A DNA stretch of 64,000 bases, taken from Flavobacterium aquariorum (lineage in GTDB: Bacteria; Bacteroidota; Bacteroidia; Flavobacteriales; Flavobacteriaceae). Position numbers and translations under genes: made by a program. The first letter of the stretch is position 1; each line of letters begins with the position of its first letter. Where the stretch lies: the NCBI RefSeq assembly GCF_003254745.1, contig NZ_QKXH01000001.1, forward strand, positions 62,001-126,000. The letters are read 5' to 3'. Below are positions 52,351-61,943 of this stretch, piece after piece. The notes beneath the pieces are model-generated. The model was not told where the DNA came from. It made no database searches and saw only the letters and a list, made by a program, of their open reading frames with translations.

Positions 52351-53463
52351 ATGCAACTAAGCTATTGGGAAATAAAAAATTGGTTTACAAATGTTGACTT
52401 CACTATTGTGGGCAGTGGTATTGTGGGTCTACATACTGGCTTACGTTTGCGTGAAAAATACCCTGAGAGCAAAATATTAATACTCGAAAAAGGAATGCTC
52501 CCACAAGGAGCCAGCACAAAAAATGCTGGATTTGCGTGCTTTGGCAGTATTTCAGAAATCATCGAAGACTTAAAAACGCATACAGAAGAAGATGTTATCC
52601 AACTCATCCAAAAAAGATGGAATGGTCTACAATTATTGAGAAAACGTCTTGGCGACAACACAATAGATTTCAAACCTTATGGAGGTTATGAATTGTTTCT
52701 AAAGGACGATGAAAACAGTTTTTTTGAATGTTCAAATAAGTTGACCTTTATAAATGAAATATTAAGACCGTTATTCAAAGCCAATGTATTTGCCAAAGAA
52801 GTCGATCGTTTTGGTTTTGGAGACATCAACGAATATTTGATATTCAATCCTTTTGAAGCTCAAATTGACACGGGAAATATGATGCAAGCCTTGTTGAAAC
52901 AAGCCATTGAGCAAGATATTTTAATACTCAACCAACAAACTGTTACCTCCTTTACGGATAACGAAAACGGTGTTGAAGTTGCACTTGATGATTTTAGCTT
53001 TACAACCAAAAAATTATTGTTTGCCACCAACGGTTTTGCCAATGAACTGACCAAAGGCGGAGTGAAACCAGCAAGAGCACAGGTTTTAATCACAGAACCA
53101 ATTCCTAATTTAGACATAAAAGGAACTTTCCATTTGGACAGAGGCTATTACTATTTCAGGAATATTGGCGATCGTATACTGCTTGGAGGCGGTAGAAATC
53201 TGGATTTTGAAACCGAAACTACTACTGAATTTGGTCAAACAGAAATTGTACAAAAAAAATTGGAAGACTTATTAAAAAAAGTAATTTTGCCCGATCAAGA
53301 TGTCCAAATCGAACACCGCTGGAGTGGAATTATGGGCATTGGCAACAGCAAAAATCCTATTGTTTCCCAACTCTCTGAAAACGTGTATTGTGGCGTTAGA
53401 CTAGGTGGAATGGGAGTCGCAATAGGCAGCTTAATAGGAACCGAACTCGCAGATTTAGTATAA
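52351..53463 (+). CDS. FAD-dependent oxidoreductase (DAO family)
   Basis: This 370-residue flavoprotein of the D-amino-acid oxidase/glycine oxidase superfamily has the dinucleotide-binding start FTIVGSGIVGLHTGLRLRE, the downstream GASTKNAGFACFG segment that contacts the flavin, and the C-terminal RLGGMGVAIGSLIGTELADL. The substrate, probably an amine or amino acid, cannot be told. The stop is 3 bp before mtgA, so the two are likely cotranscribed. Confidence 0.88.
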   Translation: MQLSYWEIKNWFTNVDFTIVGSGIVGLHTGLRLREKYPESKILILEKGMLPQGASTKNAGFACFGSISEIIEDLKTHTEEDVIQLIQKRWNGLQLLRKRLGDNTIDFKPYGGYELFLKDDENSFFECSNKLTFINEILRPLFKANVFAKEVDRFGFGDINEYLIFNPFEAQIDTGNMMQALLKQAIEQDILILNQQTVTSFTDNENGVEVALDDFSFTTKKLLFATNGFANELTKGGVKPARAQVLITEPIPNLDIKGTFHLDRGYYYFRNIGDRILLGGGRNLDFETETTTEFGQTEIVQKKLEDLLKKVILPDQDVQIEHRWSGIMGIGNSKNPIVSQLSENVYCGVRLGGMGVAIGSLIGTELADLV

Positions 53464-53466
53464 AAA

Positions 53467-54210
53467 ATGGCAACCAAAATAACACCAAAAAAAACAACAA
53501 AAAAACCCGTCAAAAAAAACAGCAAAAGTTTTGGATCCAAAGTAAAATGGATTCTGCTAAAAGCGCTGCTGTGGTTTTTTGGGATTTCAATTTCTTTCGT
53601 GGTTCTTTTTAAATTTGTACCTGTTCCATTTACACCATTGATGGTGATCCGTTATTTTGAAAATAAAGCGGCCGGAAAAGAAATATATTTCAGCCATAAT
53701 TGGGAACCTATCGAAAAAATTTCCGTGAATTTACAAAAAGCCGTGATTGCCAGTGAAGATGGAACTTTCCTCACCCATAACGGGTTTGATTTTATCGCGA
53801 TGCAAAAAGCATACAAAAGCAATGAAAGAGGCCGAAAGATAAAAGGCGGAAGCACCATATCACAACAAACCGCCAAAAATGTTTTTCTTTGGCAAGGTCG
53901 TAGCTACCTCCGAAAAGGTTTGGAAGCTTATTTCACGGTTTTAATAGAAGCTATTTGGGGCAAAAAACGAATTATGGAAGTTTACCTCAACAGTATAGAA
54001 ATGGGTGACGGAGTTTACGGGGCCTATGCTGCAACAGAGCATTGGTATCGAAAAGATGCTTCAAGCCTTACAATGACCCAAGCAGCAGGAATCGCAGCGA
54101 TATTACCCAATCCCCGAAAATACAAAGCCACCAGTTCTTCCTCATACATAAACAATAGAAAAACAAAAATTGTTCGGATTATGAGACACATTGGAAAAAT
54201 TGAATATTAA
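53467..54210 (+). CDS. mtgA: Monofunctional peptidoglycan glycosyltransferase
   Basis: This 247-residue GT51 enzyme polymerises lipid II into glycan strands. After a very basic N-terminus (about 30 residues) comes one membrane helix ([18 protein letters not shown]) and the transferase domain: catalytic Glu in [45 protein letters not shown] and [17 protein letters not shown]. There is no transpeptidase domain. It is cotranscribed with the preceding oxidoreductase gene. Confidence 0.95.
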   Translation: MATKITPKKTTKKPVKKNSKSFGSKVKWILLKALLWFFGISISFVVLFKFVPVPFTPLMVIRYFENKAAGKEIYFSHNWEPIEKISVNLQKAVIASEDGTFLTHNGFDFIAMQKAYKSNERGRKIKGGSTISQQTAKNVFLWQGRSYLRKGLEAYFTVLIEAIWGKKRIMEVYLNSIEMGDGVYGAYAATEHWYRKDASSLTMTQAAGIAAILPNPRKYKATSSSSYINNRKTKIVRIMRHIGKIEY

Positions 54211-54214
54211 AATT

Positions 54215-54245
54215 AAACCCCAATAACTATTTGCTATTGGGGTTT
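54215..54245. terminator. Bidirectional terminator
   Basis: AAACCCCAATA/TATTGGGGTTT hairpin between convergent mtgA and the receptor gene. Confidence 0.85.
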
Positions 54246-54267
54246 GTTATTTAGATGAATTTTAAAC

Positions 54268-56475
54268 TTAGAATTTAAACGCTACTCCTAGAACAAAATT
54301 CCTTCCCAGATTAGGTATTCCCGAAGTCGCCAATCGGGATAAATGCGGAATATAGGTTTTGTTGAATAAATTATTCCCATTCAAGTTTAAATCAAAAGCC
54401 GTTTTACCCAGCTTTACTTTACCTCCAAAACCCATATTCAGCAAGGTGTAGCCATCCGAAGAAATATCATAACCACTTACTTTATCCTGACTGAAAGTGG
54501 TCGATACATTTAAAGTAGCAAAAGCATCCTCTAGCCATTTTCCAATTACAAAATCAGTTTTTAAGGTGTTGTCCCAGTTGTTGGCCGGAATTTGAGGCAA
54601 GTAACCACCATCTTGCAGTTTCCCCGTAACGGTTTCAAAACTGGATTCAATATGCAACCAATCCAAAGGGTGCGGATGAATATGCAAAGCAACTTCTCCT
54701 CCATACAAATTGGCATTATTCTGGATATAATCATAAACCTTAAACCCATCGATTTCTGCTCCAGATGGTGATGAATAAATGTAGTCGTTTATATGATTGT
54801 AAAAACCACTCACACTAAACTCAAAATGGGTGCTTTTATACTCCAAATCCAAATCGGTTTGCAGGTTTTGCTCGGTTTTTAAATTAGGATTCCCAATTTC
54901 ATAACGAAAAGTGCCTTCGTGAACGCCGTTCGAAGACAACTCAGCCAAATTTGGTGCCCTGAACCCTGTTGCTGCATTCAATCGGAAAGACAAATCTTTG
55001 GCCAAATTGGTTTTATATCCCAATGAGGCATTGAAACTGTCATAGTTTTTGTTGAGGGCTTCAAAATATCCTTCTTCACCGACGATTCCATGTTCTTCTG
55101 AAGCCAAATGCCTGTAGTCAAATCGAAGACCTCCCTGCAAGGAATTGTCTCCCCAATTGTAAATCCCTGTTCCAAAAACGCCAAAATCATTTGTAGTTGC
55201 ATTTGGAATTAAAAATTCATCCCCTAGATTTTTATTTTCCTGGGACATTCCTTGAACACCAAAAATGGTTTCAACTTTACCAAGCTTTGGCAAATAATAT
55301 TTGACATTATAATCGAATGTATTTAAAATCATATGCAAAGACGCAACGTTGCTGTCTTCAAACTCGGAACGGTCATTTTGAATATATCCTAAATTCACAT
55401 CCAATTTTGAATCGCTAAAAAACAATGTATTATTCAAAGAAAGTAAATTACTGAAAACACCTTGTTTTGGAAAAGTTGTTTTCTTACTTGCCGTTTGGTC
55501 AGCAATTCCATCTTCAGGAATTCCAACATCCAGATTGTTGTAATTGTATCTCAAAGTACTTGAAAACTTGGCATTGCTGTACCCTATTCCTGCTTTCAAA
55601 TCCATTTCTTGAAAACGTGTGTTAGTAACACGGTCACCATCTGGAATTTTATAATCGGATTGAGTGTTGTAGGCGCCACGTATCAAATATTTCCAATTAT
55701 CGGTAGAAGTTTTCAATCCTAAAGTTGTACTGGTTCCAAGAGTATTCGAAAACAATCGTTGTCCAAAATCTCCTTGAAAAGTATTTGTCAAAGCAAATTT
55801 TTCGGGATTAAAAAACAAAACGCCTCCCAATGCATCAGAACCATATAGCAAAGATGCAGGGCCTTTTATGACCTCAACATTTTCTACTCCAGAATCGTTT
55901 AAACCCAAGCCGTGTTCGTCTCCAAACTGTTGATTCTCTAAACGGACACCTTGTGTATACACCAAAACTCGATTTCCACTCAGTCCTCGGATTACTGGTT
56001 TACCAATTGACGTTCCCGTAGAAACTTGTGAAACTCCGGGGATTGTAGCCAAGCCTTCTATCAACGTGGCACTTCCTTTTTCTTGCATTGATTTGACACT
56101 TTCTCGATCAACTTTCATCACATTTTGGGATTGTAATTTGGAGAAAGGAGTTGACACAATAACCTCATCCATTTGAAAAGCCAATTCATCCATAACAACA
56201 TCGAGCGTATGAATATTTTGTGTTTTTTCAATCTTCTTACTTTGGGCAGCAAATCCAATGGATGAAAACACAAGTGTTAAATCTCCACTTGGGAGTTCTG
56301 TCAAAGTATACATACCGTTTTCATCTGTCTTCGTTGATTTATGCAATTCGGATGCATCGACGACAACTCCCGCCAAAGGGTTGTTTTTGGAGTCCGTTAC
56401 CTTTCCGGTTATCGAATTTTGTGCGTGTAAAAAAGAGGTAATCCCAAGCAATAGGATAATGATATATTTTTTCAT
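54268..56475 (-). CDS. TonB-dependent outer-membrane receptor, probably for a metal
   Basis: This 735-residue receptor has a signal peptide (KKYIIILLLGITSFLHAQ), a carboxypeptidase-regulatory-like domain (SITGKVTDSKNNPLAGVVVDA), a plug domain (ESVKSMQEKGSATLIEGL, VIRGLSGNRVLVYTQGVRLE, GPASLLYGSDALGGV) and a 22-strand barrel ending in ...FVLGVAFKF. The plug phrase RGLSGNRVLVYTQG resembles ZnuD-type zinc/metal receptors. It follows a His/Cys-rich small protein by 66 bp, which supports metal uptake. The ligand is inferred. Confidence 0.88.
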   Translation of the reverse strand: MKKYIIILLLGITSFLHAQNSITGKVTDSKNNPLAGVVVDASELHKSTKTDENGMYTLTELPSGDLTLVFSSIGFAAQSKKIEKTQNIHTLDVVMDELAFQMDEVIVSTPFSKLQSQNVMKVDRESVKSMQEKGSATLIEGLATIPGVSQVSTGTSIGKPVIRGLSGNRVLVYTQGVRLENQQFGDEHGLGLNDSGVENVEVIKGPASLLYGSDALGGVLFFNPEKFALTNTFQGDFGQRLFSNTLGTSTTLGLKTSTDNWKYLIRGAYNTQSDYKIPDGDRVTNTRFQEMDLKAGIGYSNAKFSSTLRYNYNNLDVGIPEDGIADQTASKKTTFPKQGVFSNLLSLNNTLFFSDSKLDVNLGYIQNDRSEFEDSNVASLHMILNTFDYNVKYYLPKLGKVETIFGVQGMSQENKNLGDEFLIPNATTNDFGVFGTGIYNWGDNSLQGGLRFDYRHLASEEHGIVGEEGYFEALNKNYDSFNASLGYKTNLAKDLSFRLNAATGFRAPNLAELSSNGVHEGTFRYEIGNPNLKTEQNLQTDLDLEYKSTHFEFSVSGFYNHINDYIYSSPSGAEIDGFKVYDYIQNNANLYGGEVALHIHPHPLDWLHIESSFETVTGKLQDGGYLPQIPANNWDNTLKTDFVIGKWLEDAFATLNVSTTFSQDKVSGYDISSDGYTLLNMGFGGKVKLGKTAFDLNLNGNNLFNKTYIPHLSRLATSGIPNLGRNFVLGVAFKF

Positions 56476-56541
56476 TTAAATTGAATTTATTGTTAAATAG
56501 TAAATACACAAAAACCGTTGAGTCTTTATGTCAAAAAAAAT

Positions 56542-56892
56542 TTAAGCAATAAAAACGGGAGGTGCCCGAAGCGAAAAAAGACTTCCTTTAAAAAATTCGG
56601 TAATTTCTCTGGATTTGAAAAAAGTATATCCGGAGGGAATACAAAAATCCGGAAATTCATAAGAAGCAAATTCGGTAGAAATAAAATTGCTTATCTTGAA
56701 ATCACAAACATAACAATGGTCTAAATTGTGATGTTGATGTGTAATTTCATGCTTGGATGTGTAGCTGTGATTACATTTTTTTTCTAAAAGCTGTTTAGCC
56801 AAATGCTCATAACTATGCACAGATTGAAACAGCATGGCAAACAATACTGCAAGCGCCAGAAAAGAATTGAGTATGACAAACCTTTTTTTCAT
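56542..56892 (-). CDS. Small exported His/Cys-rich protein before the receptor
   Basis: Starting at Met 56892 (the frame extends 3 codons upstream) this gives 116 residues: a signal/membrane segment (FVILNSFLALAVLFAMLFQ), then HSYEHLAKQLLEKKCNHSY, HEITHQHHNLDHCYVCDF and a hydrophobic tail. The clustered His and CxxC residues are fit for metal binding. Small proteins of this type often precede TonB receptors in Flavobacteria. A box TACCTTTG lies just upstream of the start. Role in metal capture is inferred. Confidence 0.7.
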   Translation of the reverse strand: MKKRFVILNSFLALAVLFAMLFQSVHSYEHLAKQLLEKKCNHSYTSKHEITHQHHNLDHCYVCDFKISNFISTEFASYEFPDFCIPSGYTFFKSREITEFFKGSLFSLRAPPVFIA

Positions 56893-56920
56893 CGGGAACA
56901 AAGGTAGTTATACAAAATAA

Positions 56921-56964
56921 AAAACCCGATTAACTTTACTATTATTTGTAAGTTAATCGGATTT
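56921..56964 (-). terminator. asd terminator
   Basis: A 13-15-bp stem (CCGATTAACTT and complement) with a T-run on the minus strand, just past the asd stop. Confidence 0.85.
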
Positions 56965-56982
56965 ATAAAACAGTAAAATGGA

Positions 56983-57972
56983 TTAAACCAATTTTGCCGC
57001 AATTAAATATTCTGCAATCTGAATAGTATTAGTCGCTGCTCCTTTTCTCAAGTTATCGGCAACAATCCACATATTCAAAGTGTTTTCCTGACTTTCATCA
57101 CGACGAATACGTCCTACGAAAACATCGTTTTTACCTTCTGCATATTTTGGCATTGGGTAAGTAAAAGTATCCAAATTATCCTGAACCGTTACACCGTCGG
57201 TTTGGCTCAAAATAGTCCTTACTTCGTTTACATCAAAATCATTGCTGAATTCAACGTTTACGGCTTCACTATGCCCACCAACTACTGGTACACGAACAGC
57301 AGTAGCCGTAACTTTGATTGAATCGTCACTTAAGATTTTTTTGGTTTCTTTAACCAATTTCATTTCTTCTTTTGTGTATCCGTTATCTTCAAAAACATCA
57401 CATTGTGGAATACAGTTACGGTTAATTTCGTATTTGTAAACCATATCACCTTTTACTCCAGCCACTTCATTTTCGAATTGTTGAACGGCTTTTACTCCTG
57501 TTCCTGTAATGGATTGGTAAGTAGAAACGATAACACGTTTTACATTGTATTTTTTATGTAATGGAGCCAAAGCCAATACCATTTGAATAGTCGAACAGTT
57601 TGGATTGGCAATGATTTTATCTTCTTTTGTCAATTGATTAGCATTGATTTCCGGAACCACCAATTTTTTGGTTGGATCCATTCTCCAAGCTGATGAGTTA
57701 TCAATAACTGTAGTTCCTGCAGCAGCAAATTTCGGAGCCCATTCTAATGATGTTCCTCCACCAGCAGAAAATAAAGCAATATCCGCTTTCATATCAACGG
57801 CTGTTTGCATACCTACTACTTTGTATTTTTTCCCTTGAAATTCAATTTCTTTTCCAACTGATTTCTCGGAAGCAACTGGAATTAATTCGGTTACAGGAAA
57901 ATTTCTTTCTGCCAATACTTTCAACATTATTTCGCCAACCATTCCGGTAGCTCCTACAACTGCTATTCTCAT
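56983..57972 (-). CDS. asd: Aspartate-semialdehyde dehydrogenase
   Basis: This 329-residue enzyme makes aspartate semialdehyde for lysine, threonine, methionine and peptidoglycan precursors. The start is set at Met 57972, giving MRIAVVGATGMVGEIML; the frame extends 24 codons further without typical features. Signature residues: ALFSAGGGTSLEWAPKF, Cys nucleophile in IIANPNCSTIQMVLAL, His in VVGGHSEAV. Confidence 0.95.
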   Translation of the reverse strand: MRIAVVGATGMVGEIMLKVLAERNFPVTELIPVASEKSVGKEIEFQGKKYKVVGMQTAVDMKADIALFSAGGGTSLEWAPKFAAAGTTVIDNSSAWRMDPTKKLVVPEINANQLTKEDKIIANPNCSTIQMVLALAPLHKKYNVKRVIVSTYQSITGTGVKAVQQFENEVAGVKGDMVYKYEINRNCIPQCDVFEDNGYTKEEMKLVKETKKILSDDSIKVTATAVRVPVVGGHSEAVNVEFSNDFDVNEVRTILSQTDGVTVQDNLDTFTYPMPKYAEGKNDVFVGRIRRDESQENTLNMWIVADNLRKGAATNTIQIAEYLIAAKLV

Positions 57973-58144
57973 CGTAACTATATTATTATATGTGTATATT
58001 TTATTTTTGAAGTACAAAAGTATGTAATATTCAAAACATAACAAGCGTCTTCACAAAAATTAACAAATTGTTATAAATTAAACAAAATAGAAAAACCACC
58101 CATTTATAGAGCGGTTTAGTTAGAATATATAGTGTAAAGCGGTA

Positions 58145-58573
58145 TTATTTTTTCAGCAAATCTCTAATTTGGGTAAGCAATTCTTCCTGTGTTGGTCCTG
58201 CAGGTGGAGTTTCAACTGGAACTTCTTGTTTTTTGGTTTTTTCATAAGCTTTCAGCACCATAAAAATACAAAAACCAATGATTACAAAATCAAAAACGGT
58301 CTGAATAAAAGCACCGTAATTAATAGCAACTTCTGCAATTGCCGGAGCTTTTTCCGCACCATTTTCCATAACAGCAGGAACACCATCCTGAAGAACAAGT
58401 TTCAGGTTTTTAAAATCTACCTTTCCTAATAGCAGTCCTATTGGCGGCATCAAAACGTCATTTGTAAAAGAGGTGACAATTTTTCCAAAAGCGCCCCCAA
58501 CGATTACGGCTGTTGCCAAATTCACTATTTCGCCTTTCATTAAAAAGGCTTTGAAATCACTAATAAATCCCAT
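58145..58573 (-). CDS. mscL: Large-conductance mechanosensitive channel
   Basis: This 142-residue protein forms a pentameric inner-membrane pore that opens under osmotic down-shock. The N-terminal FLMKGEIVNLATAVIVGGAFGKIV and the second helix FIQTVFDFVIIGFCIFMVLKAY are diagnostic, followed by the cytoplasmic helix (EELLTQIRDLLKK). Monocistronic. Confidence 0.97.
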   Translation of the reverse strand: MGFISDFKAFLMKGEIVNLATAVIVGGAFGKIVTSFTNDVLMPPIGLLLGKVDFKNLKLVLQDGVPAVMENGAEKAPAIAEVAINYGAFIQTVFDFVIIGFCIFMVLKAYEKTKKQEVPVETPPAGPTQEELLTQIRDLLKK

Positions 58574-58638
58574 AATGTATTGATTTTGGTTAGTTTATAA
58601 TATAACGAATATACTTGTTTTTGGGAAATAAATTACTA

Positions 58639-61086
58639 TTATTCTCTATAAAAAACACGTTTCACTCTTTGTGAAATACTCGTAAGGATTTCATAAGGGA
58701 TTGTTTTCAATTGTTCTGCCATATAAGTCACGGTCGGGCTTTCGCCAAAAATTACAACTGAATCTCCTTCTTTACATTCAATCTCGGTCACATCAACCAT
58801 TAACATGTCCATGCAAACGCTTCCAAGAATGGGTGCTTTTTTATTTTTTATCGTTACAAAACCAACCCCATTTCCCCAACTTCTGGCAATACCGTCGGCA
58901 TAACCAATAGGAATTGTAGCAATTTTCGATTCTCTATTTGCCATAAATCGTCTGCCGTATCCAACACTTTCTCCTGTTTGAATTGTTCTGATTTGGGAAA
59001 TAATGGATTTTAAAGTCCCTACATTTTCAAGATATTTTTGTTCTTCCGAATCATTGGAAACACCATAAAGACCAATTCCCAAACGAACCATATCGTATTG
59101 TGCCTGTGGAAAATTGCTGATGCCCGAAGTATTTAAAATATGACGAATGGGAGTAATCTCCAATTCGTTCATTAATTGAGAAGATAATTTTTCAAATAAA
59201 TTAATTTGATACTGTACAAAATCTTTATGTTGCAAATCATCACTTGTAGCCAAATGTGATAGAATACTCTGCACTTTGACTGTTGAGTTTCCTTTCAGAG
59301 TGGCTATTAAATCATCTATTGTATTCGCCTCAAAACCCAAACGGTGCATTCCGGTATCTAACTTTATATGAATAGGAAAATCTTTTAGTTTCTTTTGTTC
59401 GGCAATTTTGAGGAAAGCATTCAATCCTTTCAAACTATAAATCTCAGGTTCCAATTGGTGCTGAATTATAGCCGGGAAACTGGTGTTTTCGGGATTCAAA
59501 ACCATAATAGGTAATTTGATGCCTGCGGTTTTTAATGAGATTCCCTCATCGGCGAAAGCCACTCCCAAATAATCTACTTTGTGATGTTCCAGTAATTTTG
59601 CAATTTCAAATCCACCGCTTCCATAACCAAATGCTTTTACCATCGCCATCATTTTGGTGGTGGCTTTTATTTTTGATTTAAAGAAGTTAAAATTATGACT
59701 TATCGCATTCAGATTGATTTCAAGAACTGTTTCGTGTGTTTTCTCTGCAAATGCTGCTACAATTTCTTCAAACTGGAAAGACCTTGCTCCTTTAATCAGA
59801 ATGGTTTCATTTTCAAAATTCAATTGCTCCAAATGCAATAAAAACTCATTGGTGTCTTTAAAAAAAATAGCATTCGGAAGTTTTGTTTTTAATGTTGAAA
59901 TTGTTTCACCAATTCCAATAAAACGGCTAATGTTATTCGAAACAATCAACTCCGCCACTTTAGAATACAAAACTTCATTCGACAATCCGCTTTGAAAAAT
60001 ATCCGAAAGCACAACCGTCTTTTTCTGATGTTGTTTTTGACTTTCAAGAAAATCCAATGCTATTTTTAAAGATTGAAAATCGGAGCTATAACTGTCATCA
60101 ATAAGACTGCAATTATTGATTCCTTTTTTTACTTTCAAACGCATTTCTATCGGATACAATAATTCGATTCGGCTTTGAATGGTTTTTGCATCATATTCCA
60201 AATGCAATAAAACCGATAGACAAGTAATTACATTTTCGACAGAAGCATCATCCACAAAAGGAATTTTCAAGGTTGAAATATTTCCTTTATAGGTGTATTC
60301 AATACCTGTATGTTCGTGTGTATGTTCCTTTTTGGAAACAAAAACGGCAGCAGTTGTATCTGTAAAAGACCAAGAGATAGTTTTAGTTTTTGGAAGAATA
60401 AATTTCTCTACGTCACTATTCTTTTGAAAAATCACTACTTCCGAATCTTTGAAAAGCAGCATTTTTTCTTTGACTTTTTCTTCCAGATTTTTAAAACCTT
60501 CATCGTGGGCTGAACCAATATTCGTTAAGATTCCAATAGTTGGCTGAATGATTTTCTCCAGTTTATCCATTTCTGAAACAGTCGAAATTCCGGCTTCAAA
60601 AATACCCAGATTATGCTTTTCATTGATAGCAAGCACCGACAACGGAACACCAACCTGGGAATTATAACTTTTAGGACTTCGGATAATATTATAATCGGGA
60701 CTCAGTAGGAAATTGAGCCACTCTTTTACGATTGTTTTTCCATTGCTTCCTGTCACTCCAATAATTGGGAACGAAAAAAGACTTCGATAATGGGCCGCAA
60801 TTTGCTGTAAAGCTTCCAGAGTATTTTTGACAACCAAAAAATTGGCTTTTGATTCAAGACCATCTGGAATGTGGGTTACCACAAAATTCCGAACGCCTTT
60901 ACCAATTAAATCTTTTAAATATATATGAGCGTCGTGATTGGTTCCAACTAATGCAAAAAAAAGTGTTTTGTCATTATTTTGCAAAGAACGACTGTCAATG
61001 GAAATGTTATCAATAGATTTTCCTGTCGGATTTCTATTCCATTTCGAATTTAGGACAGTTTCAATATTTACAATATTTAAATTCAA
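58639..61086 (-). CDS. Bifunctional MurF ligase / alanine racemase
   Basis: This 815-residue fusion joins two cell-wall functions. Residues about 1-445 are UDP-MurNAc-tripeptide:D-Ala-D-Ala ligase (MurF; ATP loop GVTGSNGKTIVKEWL, then ILTNIGSAHDEGF and LIDDSYSSDF). Residues about 455-815 are PLP-dependent alanine racemase (VLEINLNAISHNFNFFK; lysine in MMAMVKAFGYGSG; Tyr region in SVGYGRRFMAN; VCMDMLMVDVT). The fusion is standard in Bacteroidetes. It follows tdk with a 2-bp gap, so both are in one transcript. Confidence 0.95.
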   Translation of the reverse strand: MNLNIVNIETVLNSKWNRNPTGKSIDNISIDSRSLQNNDKTLFFALVGTNHDAHIYLKDLIGKGVRNFVVTHIPDGLESKANFLVVKNTLEALQQIAAHYRSLFSFPIIGVTGSNGKTIVKEWLNFLLSPDYNIIRSPKSYNSQVGVPLSVLAINEKHNLGIFEAGISTVSEMDKLEKIIQPTIGILTNIGSAHDEGFKNLEEKVKEKMLLFKDSEVVIFQKNSDVEKFILPKTKTISWSFTDTTAAVFVSKKEHTHEHTGIEYTYKGNISTLKIPFVDDASVENVITCLSVLLHLEYDAKTIQSRIELLYPIEMRLKVKKGINNCSLIDDSYSSDFQSLKIALDFLESQKQHQKKTVVLSDIFQSGLSNEVLYSKVAELIVSNNISRFIGIGETISTLKTKLPNAIFFKDTNEFLLHLEQLNFENETILIKGARSFQFEEIVAAFAEKTHETVLEINLNAISHNFNFFKSKIKATTKMMAMVKAFGYGSGGFEIAKLLEHHKVDYLGVAFADEGISLKTAGIKLPIMVLNPENTSFPAIIQHQLEPEIYSLKGLNAFLKIAEQKKLKDFPIHIKLDTGMHRLGFEANTIDDLIATLKGNSTVKVQSILSHLATSDDLQHKDFVQYQINLFEKLSSQLMNELEITPIRHILNTSGISNFPQAQYDMVRLGIGLYGVSNDSEEQKYLENVGTLKSIISQIRTIQTGESVGYGRRFMANRESKIATIPIGYADGIARSWGNGVGFVTIKNKKAPILGSVCMDMLMVDVTEIECKEGDSVVIFGESPTVTYMAEQLKTIPYEILTSISQRVKRVFYRE

Positions 61087-61088
61087 TC

Positions 61089-61709
61089 TTAGTCTTTATT
61101 ATTGGGTTTATGACTCTCACTATTTTTGTCATCTTTCCTCATCGCGTGATAATAGGCAGCGCGACTCAATGGCTCATATTCCTCGGTTTCGCCTAGCATT
61201 ACGAGTTTATCATTATCCGTCTTTCGAAAACTATAATTGGCTAGATTCCCTGTTCGTGTACACACGGCATGAACTTTGGTAACGTACTCGGCTGTAGCCA
61301 TAAGTGCAGGCATTGGACCAAAAGGATTGCCTTTGAAATCCATATCCAAACCGGCAACAATCACGCGAATTCCTTGATTGGCAAGGTCGTTGCAAACAGT
61401 TACGATTTCGTCATCAAAAAACTGAGCTTCATCAATCCCAACTACATCACAACCTTGTGCCAAAATAGCAATATTGGCTGCAGCGGGAACGGGTGTGGAG
61501 CGAATTTCGTTGCTATCGTGGGACACTACCATTTCTTCATGATATCGAGTGTCAATTGCTGGTTTGAAAATCTCCACTTTCTGCTTTGCAAATTGCGCTC
61601 TTTTCAACCTACGAATGAGTTCTTCGGTTTTTCCCGAAAACATGGAGCCGCAAATGACTTCAATCCATCCAAACTGCTCTTTATGATTTACTGTGTTTTC
61701 GAGAAACAT
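61089..61709 (-). CDS. tdk: Thymidine kinase
   Basis: This 206-residue type II thymidine kinase salvages thymidine to dTMP. Motifs: P-loop [18 protein letters not shown], Asp-rich [14 protein letters not shown], lasso-type substrate region [20 protein letters not shown]. The zinc-binding Cys pairs of some enzymes are incomplete (only Cys in AVCTRTG visible). The murF-alr gene begins 2 bp downstream. Confidence 0.95.
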   Translation of the reverse strand: MFLENTVNHKEQFGWIEVICGSMFSGKTEELIRRLKRAQFAKQKVEIFKPAIDTRYHEEMVVSHDSNEIRSTPVPAAANIAILAQGCDVVGIDEAQFFDDEIVTVCNDLANQGIRVIVAGLDMDFKGNPFGPMPALMATAEYVTKVHAVCTRTGNLANYSFRKTDNDKLVMLGETEEYEPLSRAAYYHAMRKDDKNSESHKPNNKD

Positions 61710-61943
61710 TTTATATTTTTCTAGCTTAAAAAATGAATAGTTTTTATTACTTTGTAGCGGTAATAAATCGCATGGGTAAACTCAATTTTACCTCGTTTCA
61801 AAAGTAGATAATTTTTATCAAATCGAAAATTTGAGAGGTCTTATTTAGATAATAAATAATAAAAAAGAAATTCATACCTCGCCAGCTAGTACAAACAAAG
61901 AACAATTTTATATAAAGCCATATTCATTATAATTTCAGAAGCC

